Origin: Defluviimonas salinarum
Lineage (GTDB): Bacteria > Pseudomonadota > Alphaproteobacteria > Rhodobacterales > Rhodobacteraceae
DNA length: 64,000 nt
Direction of reading: 5' to 3'
NCBI RefSeq assembly: GCF_026013545.1
Contig: NZ_JAPDOG010000016.1
Span: 1 to 64,000 of the forward strand
Positions 34,786 to 43,707 of this stretch are shown here, one piece after another (position 1 is the first letter of the stretch; each line of letters begins with the position of its first letter). The position numbers and the translations under genes were made by a program. The notes beneath the pieces were generated by a model, which saw only the letters and a list, made by a program, of their open reading frames with translations, did no database searches and was not told the DNA's origin.

Positions 34786-36936
34786 ATGAGAAAGCCGGCG
34801 CTCTTTCTCGCTCTCGCCGTCGTCATCGCCGCCCTGATCTGGCTGATCGGCCGCAATCCGCCCGATCTCGACATGCTGCGTGAACAGTTGATCGACCTCG
34901 ACGCCTGGCGCGTCGAGCGGCCCCTGCTCGTCGCCGCACTCTTTTTCGCAGCCTATGTCGCGGTCACCGCGCTGTCGCTGCCGCTCGCGGTGTGGATGAC
35001 GCTCGCGGCGGGCGCGCTGTTCGGCTTCGGCTGGGGGCTCGTTCTCGTCTCCTTCGCCTCGACGATCGGCGCGACGCTCGCTTTCCTTGCTGCCCGTTAT
35101 CTCCTCTCTGACTGGGTGCATGGAAGATTCGGCAACCGCCTGCAGGCCATCGACGAGGGGATGACGCGCGACGGCGCCTTCTACCTCTTCACGCTCAGGC
35201 TGATCCCGGCGGTGCCGTTCTTCGCCATCAACCTCCTGATGGGACTGACGCCGATCAAGGCCTGGGTCTTCTACCTCGTCAGCCAGATCGGCATGCTCGC
35301 CGGCACCGCGGTCTATGTGAACGCGGGCACCCAGCTTGCCCAACTCGAAAGCCTGTCGGGCATCCTGTCGCCGCCGCTGATCCTGTCGTTCCTGCTGCTT
35401 GGCTTCTTTCCCTGGATCGCGAAATTCGCCCTGCGGCTCGTGAAGCGGCGGCGCGCCCATGCCGGCTGGAGCCGCCCCGCGCGCTACGACCGCAACCTCG
35501 TGGTGATCGGCGCCGGTGCCGCCGGTCTGGTCTCCGCCTATATCGCGGCGGCGGTGAAGGCGAAGGTGACGCTGGTCGAGTCCCACAAGATGGGTGGCGA
35601 CTGCCTGAACTACGGCTGTGTGCCCTCGAAGGCGCTGATCCGTTCGGCCAAGCTCGCGCATCAGATGCGCCATGCCGACCGCTACGGGCTGGCGGCGACG
35701 CGGCCGGAATTCTCCTTCCGTGGCATCTTCGAACGTATCCAGGCGGTGATCGCCGCGATCGAGCCTCATGACAGCGTCGCGCGTTACGAAGGTCTAGGCG
35801 TCGACGTGCGGCGCGGCCATGCCCGACTGATCGACCCCTGGACGGTCCAGATCACCGATGACGCCGGCAATGCCGAACGGCTCACGACCCGCGCAGTGAT
35901 CCTCGCCACCGGCGCCGCGCCCTTCGTGCCGCCCTTGCCGGGGCTCGACGCGGTCGGCTATCTCACCTCGGACACGCTCTGGGAGGAGATGGCGCAGCGA
36001 GAGGCCGGGCCGAAGCGGCTCGTGGTGCTCGGCGGCGGGCCGATCGGCTGCGAGCTGGCGCAGAGCTTCGCGCGGCTCGGCTCCGAGGTCACACAGGTCG
36101 AGATGCTGCCGCGCCTTCTGATCCGCGAGGACGAGGAGGTTTCGGCGCTGGTCAAGGCGTCGATGGAGGCCGACGGGGTCACCGTGCTGACCGGGCACCG
36201 GGCGCGGGCCTGCGGCATCACCGATGGCGAGAAGTGGATCGAGGTCGAGGCCGGGGGAAAGACCCGGCGCATCGCCTTCGACGATCTCCTCGTCGCGGTC
36301 GGGCGCGCGGCGCGGCTCGACGGCTACGGGCTCGAGGAACTGGGCATCCCGACCGGGAAGGTCATCGAGACGAACGAATACCTGGAGACGCTCTACCCCA
36401 ACATCCTCGCTGCGGGCGACGCGGCGGGACCCTTCCAGTTCACCCATACCGCCGCGCATCAGGCCTGGTTCGCGACCGTCAACGCGCTCTTCGGCAAGTT
36501 CAAGCGGTTCCGCGCCGATTACCGGGTGATTCCCTGGGCCACCTTCACCGACCCCGAGATTGCCCGCGTCGGGCTGAACGAGGCGGAGGCGCGCGAGCGG
36601 AAGATCCCCTACGAGATCACGCGCTACGGCATCGACGACCTTGACCGGGCGATCGCGGATGCGGCGGCGCAGGGCTTCGTCAAGGTGCTGACCCGTCCGG
36701 GAAAGGACGAGATCCTCGGCGTCACCATCGCCGGCGAACATGCGGGCGACCTCATCGCCGAGTTCGTCTTCGCGATGAAGCAGGGCCACGGGCTCGGCAA
36801 GATCCTCTCGACGATCCACATCTATCCGACCCTGGCAGAGGCGAACAAGTTTGCCGCCGGGGAGTGGCGCAAGGCGCATGTTAACCCGACCGCGCTGCGG
36901 CTTCTGGAGCGGTTCCATGCCTGGCGGAGAGGCTGA
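34786..36936 (+). CDS. VTT (TVP38/TMEM64) membrane domain fused to a mercuric-reductase-like flavoprotein
   Basis: The protein has 716 residues. Residues 1-225 form a membrane VTT/SNARE-associated domain (LPLAVWMTLAAGALFGFGWG, LRLIPAVPFFAINLLMGLT). Residues 237-716 form a pyridine nucleotide-disulfide oxidoreductase: FAD motif VVIGAGAAGLVSAYIAAA, redox pair GGDCLNYGCVPSKAL, NAD(P) motif VVLGGGPIGCELAQSFARLG, and dimerisation-domain ending IHIYPTLAEANKFA. The N-terminal heavy-metal domain and C-terminal Cys pair of true mercuric reductases are missing. The gene abuts the CDP-alcohol transferase gene with no spacer and begins an operon with it and the ABC transporter genes. VTT proteins can move lipids across membranes. 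The electron acceptor is unknown. Confidence 0.88.
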   Translation: MRKPALFLALAVVIAALIWLIGRNPPDLDMLREQLIDLDAWRVERPLLVAALFFAAYVAVTALSLPLAVWMTLAAGALFGFGWGLVLVSFASTIGATLAFLAARYLLSDWVHGRFGNRLQAIDEGMTRDGAFYLFTLRLIPAVPFFAINLLMGLTPIKAWVFYLVSQIGMLAGTAVYVNAGTQLAQLESLSGILSPPLILSFLLLGFFPWIAKFALRLVKRRRAHAGWSRPARYDRNLVVIGAGAAGLVSAYIAAAVKAKVTLVESHKMGGDCLNYGCVPSKALIRSAKLAHQMRHADRYGLAATRPEFSFRGIFERIQAVIAAIEPHDSVARYEGLGVDVRRGHARLIDPWTVQITDDAGNAERLTTRAVILATGAAPFVPPLPGLDAVGYLTSDTLWEEMAQREAGPKRLVVLGGGPIGCELAQSFARLGSEVTQVEMLPRLLIREDEEVSALVKASMEADGVTVLTGHRARACGITDGEKWIEVEAGGKTRRIAFDDLLVAVGRAARLDGYGLEELGIPTGKVIETNEYLETLYPNILAAGDAAGPFQFTHTAAHQAWFATVNALFGKFKRFRADYRVIPWATFTDPEIARVGLNEAEARERKIPYEITRYGIDDLDRAIADAAAQGFVKVLTRPGKDEILGVTIAGEHAGDLIAEFVFAMKQGHGLGKILSTIHIYPTLAEANKFAAGEWRKAHVNPTALRLLERFHAWRRG

Positions 36937-37557
36937 ATGATCGACCGCTACCTCCTGCCGCTGCAGCGCGCGGCGCTTATCCGCCCGGCGCGGGCGCTCG
37001 TCCGGCGCGGTGTCGGCGCCGATCAGGTGACGCTCGCGGGCTTCGCGGCCGGGCTCCTCGCGGTGGGCGCGCTGGTGGCGGGATGGTTCGGACTGGCGCT
37101 CCTTCTTATCGCGATGAACCGGCTCGCCGACGGGCTCGACGGCGCGGTCGCGCGCGAGGTGGGTCCGACCGAGCGCGGCGCCTTTCTCGACGTCGCGCTC
37201 GACTTCGTCTTCTACGCGCTGGTGCCGCTCGGCTTCGCGCTCGTCGACCCCGGCGCCAATGCGCTAGCGGCGGCGGCACTCATCGCCGCCTTCGTCGGCA
37301 CCGGATCGAGCTTCCTCGCCTTCGCCGCCATCGCGGCGCGGCGCGGGCTTTCCGCCGATGCCTATCCGGCGAAGGGCATCTATTACCTCGGCGGCCTGAC
37401 CGAAGGCGCCGAAACCATCGCGGTCTTCGCCGCGATGTGTCTCTGGCCCGCCGCCTTCCCGACGCTCGCCTGGAGCTTCGCCGCGCTCTGCGCCATCACC
37501 ACGCTCAGCCGCTGGCACCAGGGCTGGACCGCCTTTTCCCCGACCGAACCAAGCTGA
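36937..37557 (+). CDS. CDP-alcohol phosphatidyltransferase family membrane protein (YnjF-like)
   Basis: The protein has 206 residues and about five or six membrane helices. The catalytic pattern DGxDGxxAR...GxxxDxxxD is complete (ADGLDGAVARE, then GAFLDVALD). Such enzymes attach an alcohol to a CDP-activated lipid or similar substrate. YnjF in E. coli belongs to this group and sits with an ABC transporter like the one downstream here, which suggests a conserved functional link. The start directly follows the stop of the fused flavoprotein gene. The alcohol substrate is unknown. Confidence 0.85.
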   Translation: MIDRYLLPLQRAALIRPARALVRRGVGADQVTLAGFAAGLLAVGALVAGWFGLALLLIAMNRLADGLDGAVAREVGPTERGAFLDVALDFVFYALVPLGFALVDPGANALAAAALIAAFVGTGSSFLAFAAIAARRGLSADAYPAKGIYYLGGLTEGAETIAVFAAMCLWPAAFPTLAWSFAALCAITTLSRWHQGWTAFSPTEPS

Positions 37558-37575
37558 CTCAGAACAGGAACCAAC

Positions 37576-38763
37576 ATGCGCCTTCCCCTACTCGCAACGC
37601 TGGCCTTCGGCCTCGCCGCCCCCGCCCTCGCCGGCGGCTGGGACGACACCGTCGCCGCCGCGCGTGGCCAGACCGTCTATTGGAACGCCTGGGGCGGCGA
37701 CGAGCGCACCAACGACTTCATCGCCTGGGCGAGCGGCGCGCTTCAGACGCAGTACGGCGTGACCATCAACCACGTGAAGCTCTCCGACACAGCCGAGGCG
37801 GTGACGCGGGTGATCGCCGAGAAGGCGGCCGGGCAGGCAGAGGACGGCTCGGTCGACCTCATCTGGATCAACGGGGCGAACTTCCTGTCGATGAAGGAGC
37901 AGGGTCTGCTGCACGGCCCGTTCCTCCAGAACCTGCCGAACGCGCGCTATCTCGACCTCTCGGAGGGCTCCGCGGCGGTGGTGGATTTCACGATCCCGAC
38001 CGAGGGCTACGAGAGCCCCTGGCGGCTCGCGAAGTTCGTCCTGACCCGTGACAGCGCACGGGTGGCCGAGCCGCCGCGCTCGATGGCGGCGCTCCTTGAC
38101 TGGGCCAAGGCCAATCCCGGCCGCTTCACCCACCCGGCGGTGACGAACTTCATGGGCTCCACCTTCCTCAAGCAGGCGCTGATCGAGCTTGCACCGGACC
38201 CTTCGGTACTGCAGGCCGAAGCCACGGATGAGGCGTTTTCGGCCGCAACAGAGCCGCTTTGGACTTGGTACGACGCGCTTCGTCCCAATCTCTGGCGCGA
38301 GGGCGTGACCTTCCCCGAGAACGAGAGCGTGCTGCAGCAGATGCTGAACGACGGCGAGGTCGATTTCGCGATGGCCTTCGACCCGGCGGCGGCGGCGGCG
38401 GCGGTCGAACGCGGCCTTCTGCCCGAGACGGTGCGGAGCTACGCGCCCGAGGCGGGCTCGATCGGCAACATCAGCTTCGTCGCGATTCCGTTCAACGCCG
38501 CCCACAAGGAGGGCGCGATGGTGGTGGCGAACTTCCTCCTCGACCCCGCGGTGCAGGCGCGGGCGCAGGACATCACCGTCCTCGGCAGCTACTCGGTGCT
38601 CGACCCCGCGAAGCTCGACGCCGCGGCGAAGGCGGCCTTCGACGCCCTGCCCGACTCCCCTGCCCTGCCCTCAAACGAGGCCCTCGGCCCGACCCTCGGC
38701 GAGCCGCATCCGAGCTGGATGACCCGTCTCGCCGAGGACTGGGCGCGGCGCTACACCGAATGA
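37576..38763 (+). CDS. ynjB: ABC transporter substrate-binding protein, YnjB-like
   Basis: The protein has 395 residues with a cleavable signal peptide (LLATLAFGLAAPALA). The mature part has YWNAWGGDERTNDFIAWAS near its start, then VDLIWINGANFLSMKEQGLLHGP and ESPWRLAKFVLTRD, as in the YnjB group of extracellular solute-binding proteins. It is periplasmic and delivers ligand to the permease encoded by the next gene, which it overlaps by four bases. The ligand is not known for the family; thiamine or an iron chelate have been guessed for distant relatives, and nothing here decides it. Confidence 0.83.
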   Translation: MRLPLLATLAFGLAAPALAGGWDDTVAAARGQTVYWNAWGGDERTNDFIAWASGALQTQYGVTINHVKLSDTAEAVTRVIAEKAAGQAEDGSVDLIWINGANFLSMKEQGLLHGPFLQNLPNARYLDLSEGSAAVVDFTIPTEGYESPWRLAKFVLTRDSARVAEPPRSMAALLDWAKANPGRFTHPAVTNFMGSTFLKQALIELAPDPSVLQAEATDEAFSAATEPLWTWYDALRPNLWREGVTFPENESVLQQMLNDGEVDFAMAFDPAAAAAAVERGLLPETVRSYAPEAGSIGNISFVAIPFNAAHKEGAMVVANFLLDPAVQARAQDITVLGSYSVLDPAKLDAAAKAAFDALPDSPALPSNEALGPTLGEPHPSWMTRLAEDWARRYTE

Positions 38764-40469
38764 CGGCGCCCGAAGGCCGCCTGCTCCGGCTTCTGGTGCT
38801 CGGTGCGGTTGCGGGCGGCCTCGTGCTGCCGATCCTCGCCGGGCTCTGGGAGACCGCGCGGGCGGCCTTCGGCCATTTGCCGGCCATCGGGGCAGATGGG
38901 CTTTCGCTCGACCCCTGGCGACGACTCTTCGACCTGCCGGGCTTCGGCACCAGCCTGACGCTGACGCTCTGGACCGGCTTTGCCTCGACCGCGCTGGCGC
39001 TGGTGCTCGCGGTCGGCTTAGCCGCGGCGATGTACGACCGGGCGGGCTTTCGCGGCGGCGCCCGGCTGCTGGCGCCCTTTCTCGCGACGCCGCATGCGGC
39101 GCTGGCGATCGGCCTTGCCTTCCTCATTGCGCCTTCTGGCTGGATCTCCCGCCTCCTCAGCCCTTGGGCGACCGGCTGGGACCTGCCGCCCGACCTCGCC
39201 ACGGTCAACGATCCGGCGGGACTCGCGCTGATCCTCGGGCTCCTGGTCAAGGAGGTGCCGTTCTTCCTCCTGGTAATCCTTGCGGCACTGTCGCAACTGC
39301 CGGTGCGCCGCCACCTCGAGGCGGGCCGCGCGCTCGGCTACGGGCACGGCGTGGTCTGGATCAAAGTGATCGGCCCACAGCTCTACCCGTTGATCCGGCT
39401 GCCGGTCTACGTGGTCCTCTCGTTCGCGCTCTCGATCGTCGACATGGCGATCGTGCTCGGCCCCTCGAACCCGCCGGTGCTGGCGGTGGCGGTCACGCGC
39501 TGGTTCCTCGCCGCCGAGACGACGCTGATCCTGCCCGCCTCGGCGGCGGCCCTCCTGCAAAGCGCGGTGGTGGCGGGCGGCATCGGCCTCTGGTGGGCCG
39601 CGGAACGGGCGCTCGCGCGGATCGGCCGGGTCTGGATCCGGCGCGGCGGGCGCGGGGTCTCGGCCGAACCGGGGCTCGTCGCGGCCGGGGCGGCGGTCAC
39701 CGGGCTGATGGCGCTCGGCGCGGGCGCCTTGATGGCACTCGCCGTCTGGTCGGTCGCCTGGCGCTGGTCCTATCCGCGCGCCCTGCCGGAAAGCTGGAGC
39801 CTCGCCGCCTGGGGCCGTTCGGCCGCAGGCTGGGGAACGGCGGTCGAAAGCACGGTGATCATCGGCGTCGCGACGACCGCGCTGGCGCTGATCCTCGCCG
39901 TGGCCTGGCTCGAGGGCGAGGACCGCGACCACCTGCCCCGCGCCACTTGGGCCGAGGCGCTGATCTACCTCCCGCTGCTCGTGCCGCAGATCGCCTTCCT
40001 CTACGGGCTCCACGTCGTCTTCCTCAAAGCCGGGATCGGCGGCGGGATCGGTGCAGTGATCTGGGCGCATGCGCTTTTCGTCTTTCCCTATGTGATGATC
40101 GCGCTCTCCGATCCGTGGCGTGCGCTCGATCCGGCGTACATACGTGCGGCGGCGGCGCTCGGCGCCGGACCGGTTCGACGGCTCTTCGCGGTCAAGCTGC
40201 CGATCCTGCTGCGCCCGCTGTTGACCGCCGCGGCGATCGGCTTCGCGGTTTCGGTCGCGCAATACCTGCCGACGCTCTTCATGGGCGCAGGCCGGGTCGC
40301 AACGCTGACGACCGAGGCGGTGACGCTTTCGTCAGGCTCCGACCGCCGGGTCACCGGCGTCTATGCCGTTCTGCAGGCGGCGCTGCCGTTCCTCGCCTAT
40401 CTCGCCGCGCTTGGCGTACCGGCGATTCTACACCGCCACCGGGCCGGGCTGTCAGGGGGTGCCGCGTGA
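38760..40469 (+). CDS. ynjC: ABC transporter permease, fused dimer, YnjC-like
   Basis: From the ATG at 38760 (overlapping ynjB by four bases) the protein has 569 residues. Two permease halves are in one chain, each with about six membrane helices and a BPD-type cytoplasmic loop: EAGRALGYGHGVVWIKVIGPQ in the first half and RAAAALGAGPVRRLFAVKLP in the second. This fused layout is the same as in YnjC and in thiamine- and iron-type permeases. Confidence 0.85.
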   Translation: MTAPEGRLLRLLVLGAVAGGLVLPILAGLWETARAAFGHLPAIGADGLSLDPWRRLFDLPGFGTSLTLTLWTGFASTALALVLAVGLAAAMYDRAGFRGGARLLAPFLATPHAALAIGLAFLIAPSGWISRLLSPWATGWDLPPDLATVNDPAGLALILGLLVKEVPFFLLVILAALSQLPVRRHLEAGRALGYGHGVVWIKVIGPQLYPLIRLPVYVVLSFALSIVDMAIVLGPSNPPVLAVAVTRWFLAAETTLILPASAAALLQSAVVAGGIGLWWAAERALARIGRVWIRRGGRGVSAEPGLVAAGAAVTGLMALGAGALMALAVWSVAWRWSYPRALPESWSLAAWGRSAAGWGTAVESTVIIGVATTALALILAVAWLEGEDRDHLPRATWAEALIYLPLLVPQIAFLYGLHVVFLKAGIGGGIGAVIWAHALFVFPYVMIALSDPWRALDPAYIRAAAALGAGPVRRLFAVKLPILLRPLLTAAAIGFAVSVAQYLPTLFMGAGRVATLTTEAVTLSSGSDRRVTGVYAVLQAALPFLAYLAALGVPAILHRHRAGLSGGAA

Positions 40470-40477
40470 GGGGTCTG

Positions 40478-41104
40478 ATGCTTAAATCAGTATCTATTCA
40501 GGCGGAAAATGGCGCAGAACCGCTCTTTTCGCCGCTCTCACTCGCGGTCGCGCCGGGCAGCGTCACGACCATTGTCGGCCCCTCGGGCATCGGCAAGTCG
40601 ACGCTGATGGAGTTCATCGGCGGCCATCTGCCGCGCGGCTTTCGCGCCTCGGGCGATGTGATCCTCGACGGCCGCAACGTCACCCGCCTGCCGGCCGAGG
40701 CGCGGCGGATCGGCATCCTGTTTCAGGACGCGGCGCTCTTTCCGCATCTCTCGGTCGGCGACAACCTCGCCTTCGGGCTCGCCGCGCATGTCAGGGGCCG
40801 CGCGGCGCGTACTGCCGCGGTGGCAATGGCTCTCGATCAGGCCGGGCTTCCGGGCTTCGCGGCACGCGATCCCGCGACGCTCTCGGGCGGCCAGCGCGCC
40901 CGGGTGGCGCTGATGCGGACGCTTCTGGCCGAGCCATGCGCGCTGTTGCTCGATGAGCCCTTCGCGAAGCTCGACCCGGCGCTGCGCGAAGAACTGCGGC
41001 GCTTCGTCTTCGACCATGTCCGCGACCGCGACATTCCCGTGCTGATGGTCACCCACGACGCCGCCGATGCAGAAGCCGCCGGCGGCCCGGTGGTCAGCCT
41101 GTAG
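40478..41104 (+). CDS. ynjD: ABC transporter ATPase, YnjD-like
   Basis: The 208-residue ATPase has Walker A GPSGIGKST, the signature LSGGQRARVALMRTLL, Walker B LLLDEPFAKLD and the switch His in VTHDAADAEAA. It is short, without a C-terminal regulatory domain. A GTG at 40466 overlapping the ynjC stop is an alternative start in the same frame; GAGGGG before the ATG at 40478 favours the latter. Its 3' end overlaps the convergent hydrolase gene by 11 bases. Confidence 0.88.
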   Translation: MLKSVSIQAENGAEPLFSPLSLAVAPGSVTTIVGPSGIGKSTLMEFIGGHLPRGFRASGDVILDGRNVTRLPAEARRIGILFQDAALFPHLSVGDNLAFGLAAHVRGRAARTAAVAMALDQAGLPGFAARDPATLSGGQRARVALMRTLLAEPCALLLDEPFAKLDPALREELRRFVFDHVRDRDIPVLMVTHDAADAEAAGGPVVSL

Positions 41105-41894
41105 CCTCCTCCCCGGAAGGCGCGTCGTCGCTCCAGCGCAGAAGCCGGTGGTCGAAACCGCCCTGGAGATGCGGTTTGACCACCGCGAAATAGGGCGACA
41201 GGTCGAAGTCGCGCGGCGTGAACAGCGAATGGTGGCGGATGTGGTAGATCTCGCGCCGCGCATAGGCGCTTCCGGTCCTGACCTCGACCTCGGGCAGGAT
41301 CGGGTAGCGGATCGACTGGAAGGCCTGGGCGATGAGCGAGGAACAGATCGCCCGCGTCGGGTCGCCCGAGCCGAAGGCGATCATCCGCCGCCGCCAGCGC
41401 ACCGGCACCGGCGGGGTCGGGAAGAAGTAGCGCAAGAGATCAAAGATGTGGTGCATGTCGTAGCGCAGGCCGAGATGGTGGCGCATGTAGTCCACCACCT
41501 TCGCGCGTTCGTCCGCATTCAGCCCGACGGCGCGGCAGATCCGCGTATTGTAGCTCGCGTACTTGCTGAGCGGCCGCGCGACGCAGCCCTCGCCGAGGTT
41601 GACCTCGATCAGCCGCGGCCGTTCGCCGCCTTCCTCCGGCTTCGGCAGCACGTCTCCGACATAGAGCGCGGCATGGCTCCAGGTCGACTGGGTGAGGTAC
41701 TTGATCGCGGTCGCCACCCGCTCGGACCCCTCAATGAGCAGAACATCACCGGGAACGAGGGTGCGGCAGAGGCTGCCGAAGTCGGACGGCGTGTAAGGTT
41801 CGTAGCCGGAGACCTGCTTGGTCAGCCGCCGCGCCATCGCGCGGCCGAGACGATCCAGAATTGTGTCTGTTCCAGCCAAAAACGTGTCATTCAT
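41094..41894 (-). CDS. Permuted NlpC/P60-like cysteine hydrolase (YiiX/YebB type)
   Basis: The protein has 266 residues. The motif STWSHAALYVGD with His74 precedes the Cys-containing segment AICSSLIAQAF (Cys184). This is the circularly permuted order of the YiiX/G4R-like papain-fold family, in which His comes first. No signal peptide is evident, so it may be cytoplasmic or membrane-associated. Relatives cleave amide or ester bonds in peptides or lipids. Its gene is convergent with the ABC transporter genes and divergent from the membrane protein at 42098. Confidence 0.75.
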   Translation of the reverse strand: MNDTFLAGTDTILDRLGRAMARRLTKQVSGYEPYTPSDFGSLCRTLVPGDVLLIEGSERVATAIKYLTQSTWSHAALYVGDVLPKPEEGGERPRLIEVNLGEGCVARPLSKYASYNTRICRAVGLNADERAKVVDYMRHHLGLRYDMHHIFDLLRYFFPTPPVPVRWRRRMIAFGSGDPTRAICSSLIAQAFQSIRYPILPEVEVRTGSAYARREIYHIRHHSLFTPRDFDLSPYFAVVKPHLQGGFDHRLLRWSDDAPSGEEATG

Positions 41895-41937
41895 CGCCGC
41901 CTCCGCATCCTGATCCGGGCTCAGGTCGCACTGATCG

Positions 41938-41965
41938 CCCGGTGGCGCTTGGGTCTGCCACCGGG
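41938..41965. promoter_or_regulatory. 9-bp dyad in the divergent region upstream of the hydrolase
   Basis: CCCGGTGGC (41938-41946) pairs perfectly with GCCACCGGG (41957-41965) across a 10-base loop. It lies 44 bases upstream of the minus-strand hydrolase start. It may be a protein-binding dyad or a leader hairpin. Confidence 0.4.
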
Positions 41966-42097
41966 ATTCCTCCTTACCGGGGTCTGGAATAGGATATGAT
42001 GCGTGGCAGGTTCGTGGTCATCAACTGGCCTCAACTCGCAGCGAGCCGGTTGAAGCGGACCTTGGATCGGAAACCGGGAGCGCCGGAAGGAAATGAC

Positions 42098-42814
42098 GTG
42101 AGTGACGACCGGGAGATCGTGCCAGACCGCCCCGGCAACGGTGAGCGGGCCGGCCGCATTGGCGGGCGGAGCGCGCGGCTCGGCCGGCGTATCGCGGTGC
42201 TTCTGCTCCTCGTCTGGGTCGCGCATGGGCTGATCGGCTGGACGATGGCGGAATCGCAGGCCCTCAAGGGCGGCGAGATCCCGGCTCTGTGGGTGCTGGT
42301 GCTTCTGCTCGTCGCCTATGCGCTCCTCATCGCGCTGCCGTTCGTGCCGGGGGTGGAGCTTGGCTTGACGCTCTTGATGGTCGAGGGCGGCTGGATCGCG
42401 CCCTTCATCTGGGGGGCGACGCTCGCCGGGCTGATGCTCTCGTTCCTGGTGGGGCTGGCCCTGCCCTACCCGGCCCTGCGCCGCACGCTCGCCGATCTCC
42501 GCCTCTGCCGCGCGGCCGAGCTCGTGGCGCAGATCGAGCCCCTGGACCGCGAGGCGCGGCTTGACCACTTGCGAAGCCACCTGCCGGGCTGGCTGGCGCC
42601 GCTGGCGCGGAACTACCGCTATCTCCTGCTGGCGCTTCTGATCAACCTGCCGGGCAATTCGGTGATCGGCGGCGGCGGCGGCATCCTCATGGTCGCGGGA
42701 TGCAGCCGCCTCTTCGCGGCGCCGGTGACGCTTCTGACCGTGGCGCTCGCGGTCGCACCGGTGCCAATTCTCGTCTTCGCGCTCGGCGAGGGGCTGCCGT
42801 TGCCGGGGTTCTGA
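42098..42814 (+). CDS. Multi-pass membrane protein, unknown, possibly VTT-related
   Basis: From the GTG at 42098, with an excellent ribosome binding site (GGAAGGA), the protein has 238 residues. A hydrophilic start is followed by five or so membrane helices (IAVLLLLVWVAHGLIGW, LWVLVLLLVAYALLIALPF, FIWGATLAGLMLSFLVGLAL, YLLLALLINLPG, LLTVALAVAPVPILVFALG). The segments PFVPGVELGLTLLMVEGG and INLPGNSVIGGGGGI resemble the re-entrant loops of DedA/VTT proteins. The family is not certain. It lies between the hydrolase gene and the convergent LysR gene. Confidence 0.65.
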   Translation: MSDDREIVPDRPGNGERAGRIGGRSARLGRRIAVLLLLVWVAHGLIGWTMAESQALKGGEIPALWVLVLLLVAYALLIALPFVPGVELGLTLLMVEGGWIAPFIWGATLAGLMLSFLVGLALPYPALRRTLADLRLCRAAELVAQIEPLDREARLDHLRSHLPGWLAPLARNYRYLLLALLINLPGNSVIGGGGGILMVAGCSRLFAAPVTLLTVALAVAPVPILVFALGEGLPLPGF

Positions 42815-42825
42815 GACCCGGCGCC

Positions 42826-43707
42826 TCAGCCGACCCGGCGGCGGGCGAGGCTCGGCCCCGAGGGTCCGAAGCGGTTGCGCAGGATCTGCAAGAGCCGGCG
42901 ATGCATCGAGCGGTGCCGGTTGCGGATATGCAGGCCGGCATAGATCGGCTGCGGAATCGGCGGCGCATCACCGACCAAGCGGCAGGTGCCGGCGCGGATG
43001 AGGTCGGTGGCCGACTGGCGCAATACATAGGCCGTCCCGCCGAGCGACCCCAGAAGCGCGACCATCGCCGCGTTCTGGCCGATCGACAGGCTCGCGGAGG
43101 CCAGCCGCGGATGCATCTGCGCATGAATCTGCGGCATAGCGTCGGAGTAATGCGGCATGATGTAGGTCTCGGCGTTCACCTCGCCGAGCCGGTCGGTCTC
43201 GGTCGAGACCATGAGATAGGTGATCTCGCCCAGCGTCTCGAAATAGAGGTCGGGGTGGAAGCGCGGGGTGAAGAGGATCGCGAAATCCTCGACACCGGTG
43301 GAGAGGTCGGAACTCATCTGCGCCGAATAATCGGCCTCGAAGAGGAAGGACGTGCCGGGCAGCGCGGCGCGGAAATCCTTGATCAGTTCGGAGAAGTGGA
43401 TGCCGACGAGGTCATGCTGGATGCCGATCCGCATCGTCACCGCGCCAGAGCCGGTTTCACCGATCGCGTGGCGCGCCTCGGTCCAGCCGTGCAGCAGCGC
43501 CCGCGCGTGCGGCGCGAAGCGCAACCCCTCGGTCGTGAGCTCGGTGCCCGAACGCGAGCGGATGAAGAGCCGGTGGCCGAGCGTCGCCTCGAGCGAACGG
43601 ACGCGTCCCGACACGGTGGACTGGGTGATGCCGAGCCGGTCGGCGGTGCGATTGAAGCTCCGGGTGGTGCAGAGGTCGAGGAAGGTCTCGATGAGCTCGA
43701 TCTGCAT
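42826..43707 (-). CDS. LysR-family transcriptional regulator
   Basis: The 293-residue protein has an N-terminal winged helix (MQIELIETFLDLCTTRSFNRTADRLG, with SQSTVSGRVRSLEATLG) and a periplasmic-binding-like effector domain. It is co-transcribed with the isochorismatase-family gene, whose stop overlaps its start by one base. A T-N11-A operator lies upstream of that pair, facing the flavoprotein genes. It probably controls the methylated-amine genes to the right. Confidence 0.85.
   Translation of the reverse strand: MQIELIETFLDLCTTRSFNRTADRLGITQSTVSGRVRSLEATLGHRLFIRSRSGTELTTEGLRFAPHARALLHGWTEARHAIGETGSGAVTMRIGIQHDLVGIHFSELIKDFRAALPGTSFLFEADYSAQMSSDLSTGVEDFAILFTPRFHPDLYFETLGEITYLMVSTETDRLGEVNAETYIMPHYSDAMPQIHAQMHPRLASASLSIGQNAAMVALLGSLGGTAYVLRQSATDLIRAGTCRLVGDAPPIPQPIYAGLHIRNRHRSMHRRLLQILRNRFGPSGPSLARRRVG

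Noticed and set aside
34786-36936. Mercuric reductase (mer resistance)
   Set aside because: The N-terminal metal-binding domain and the C-terminal Cys pair are absent, the N-terminus is a VTT membrane domain, and no merR/merT/merP genes are near.
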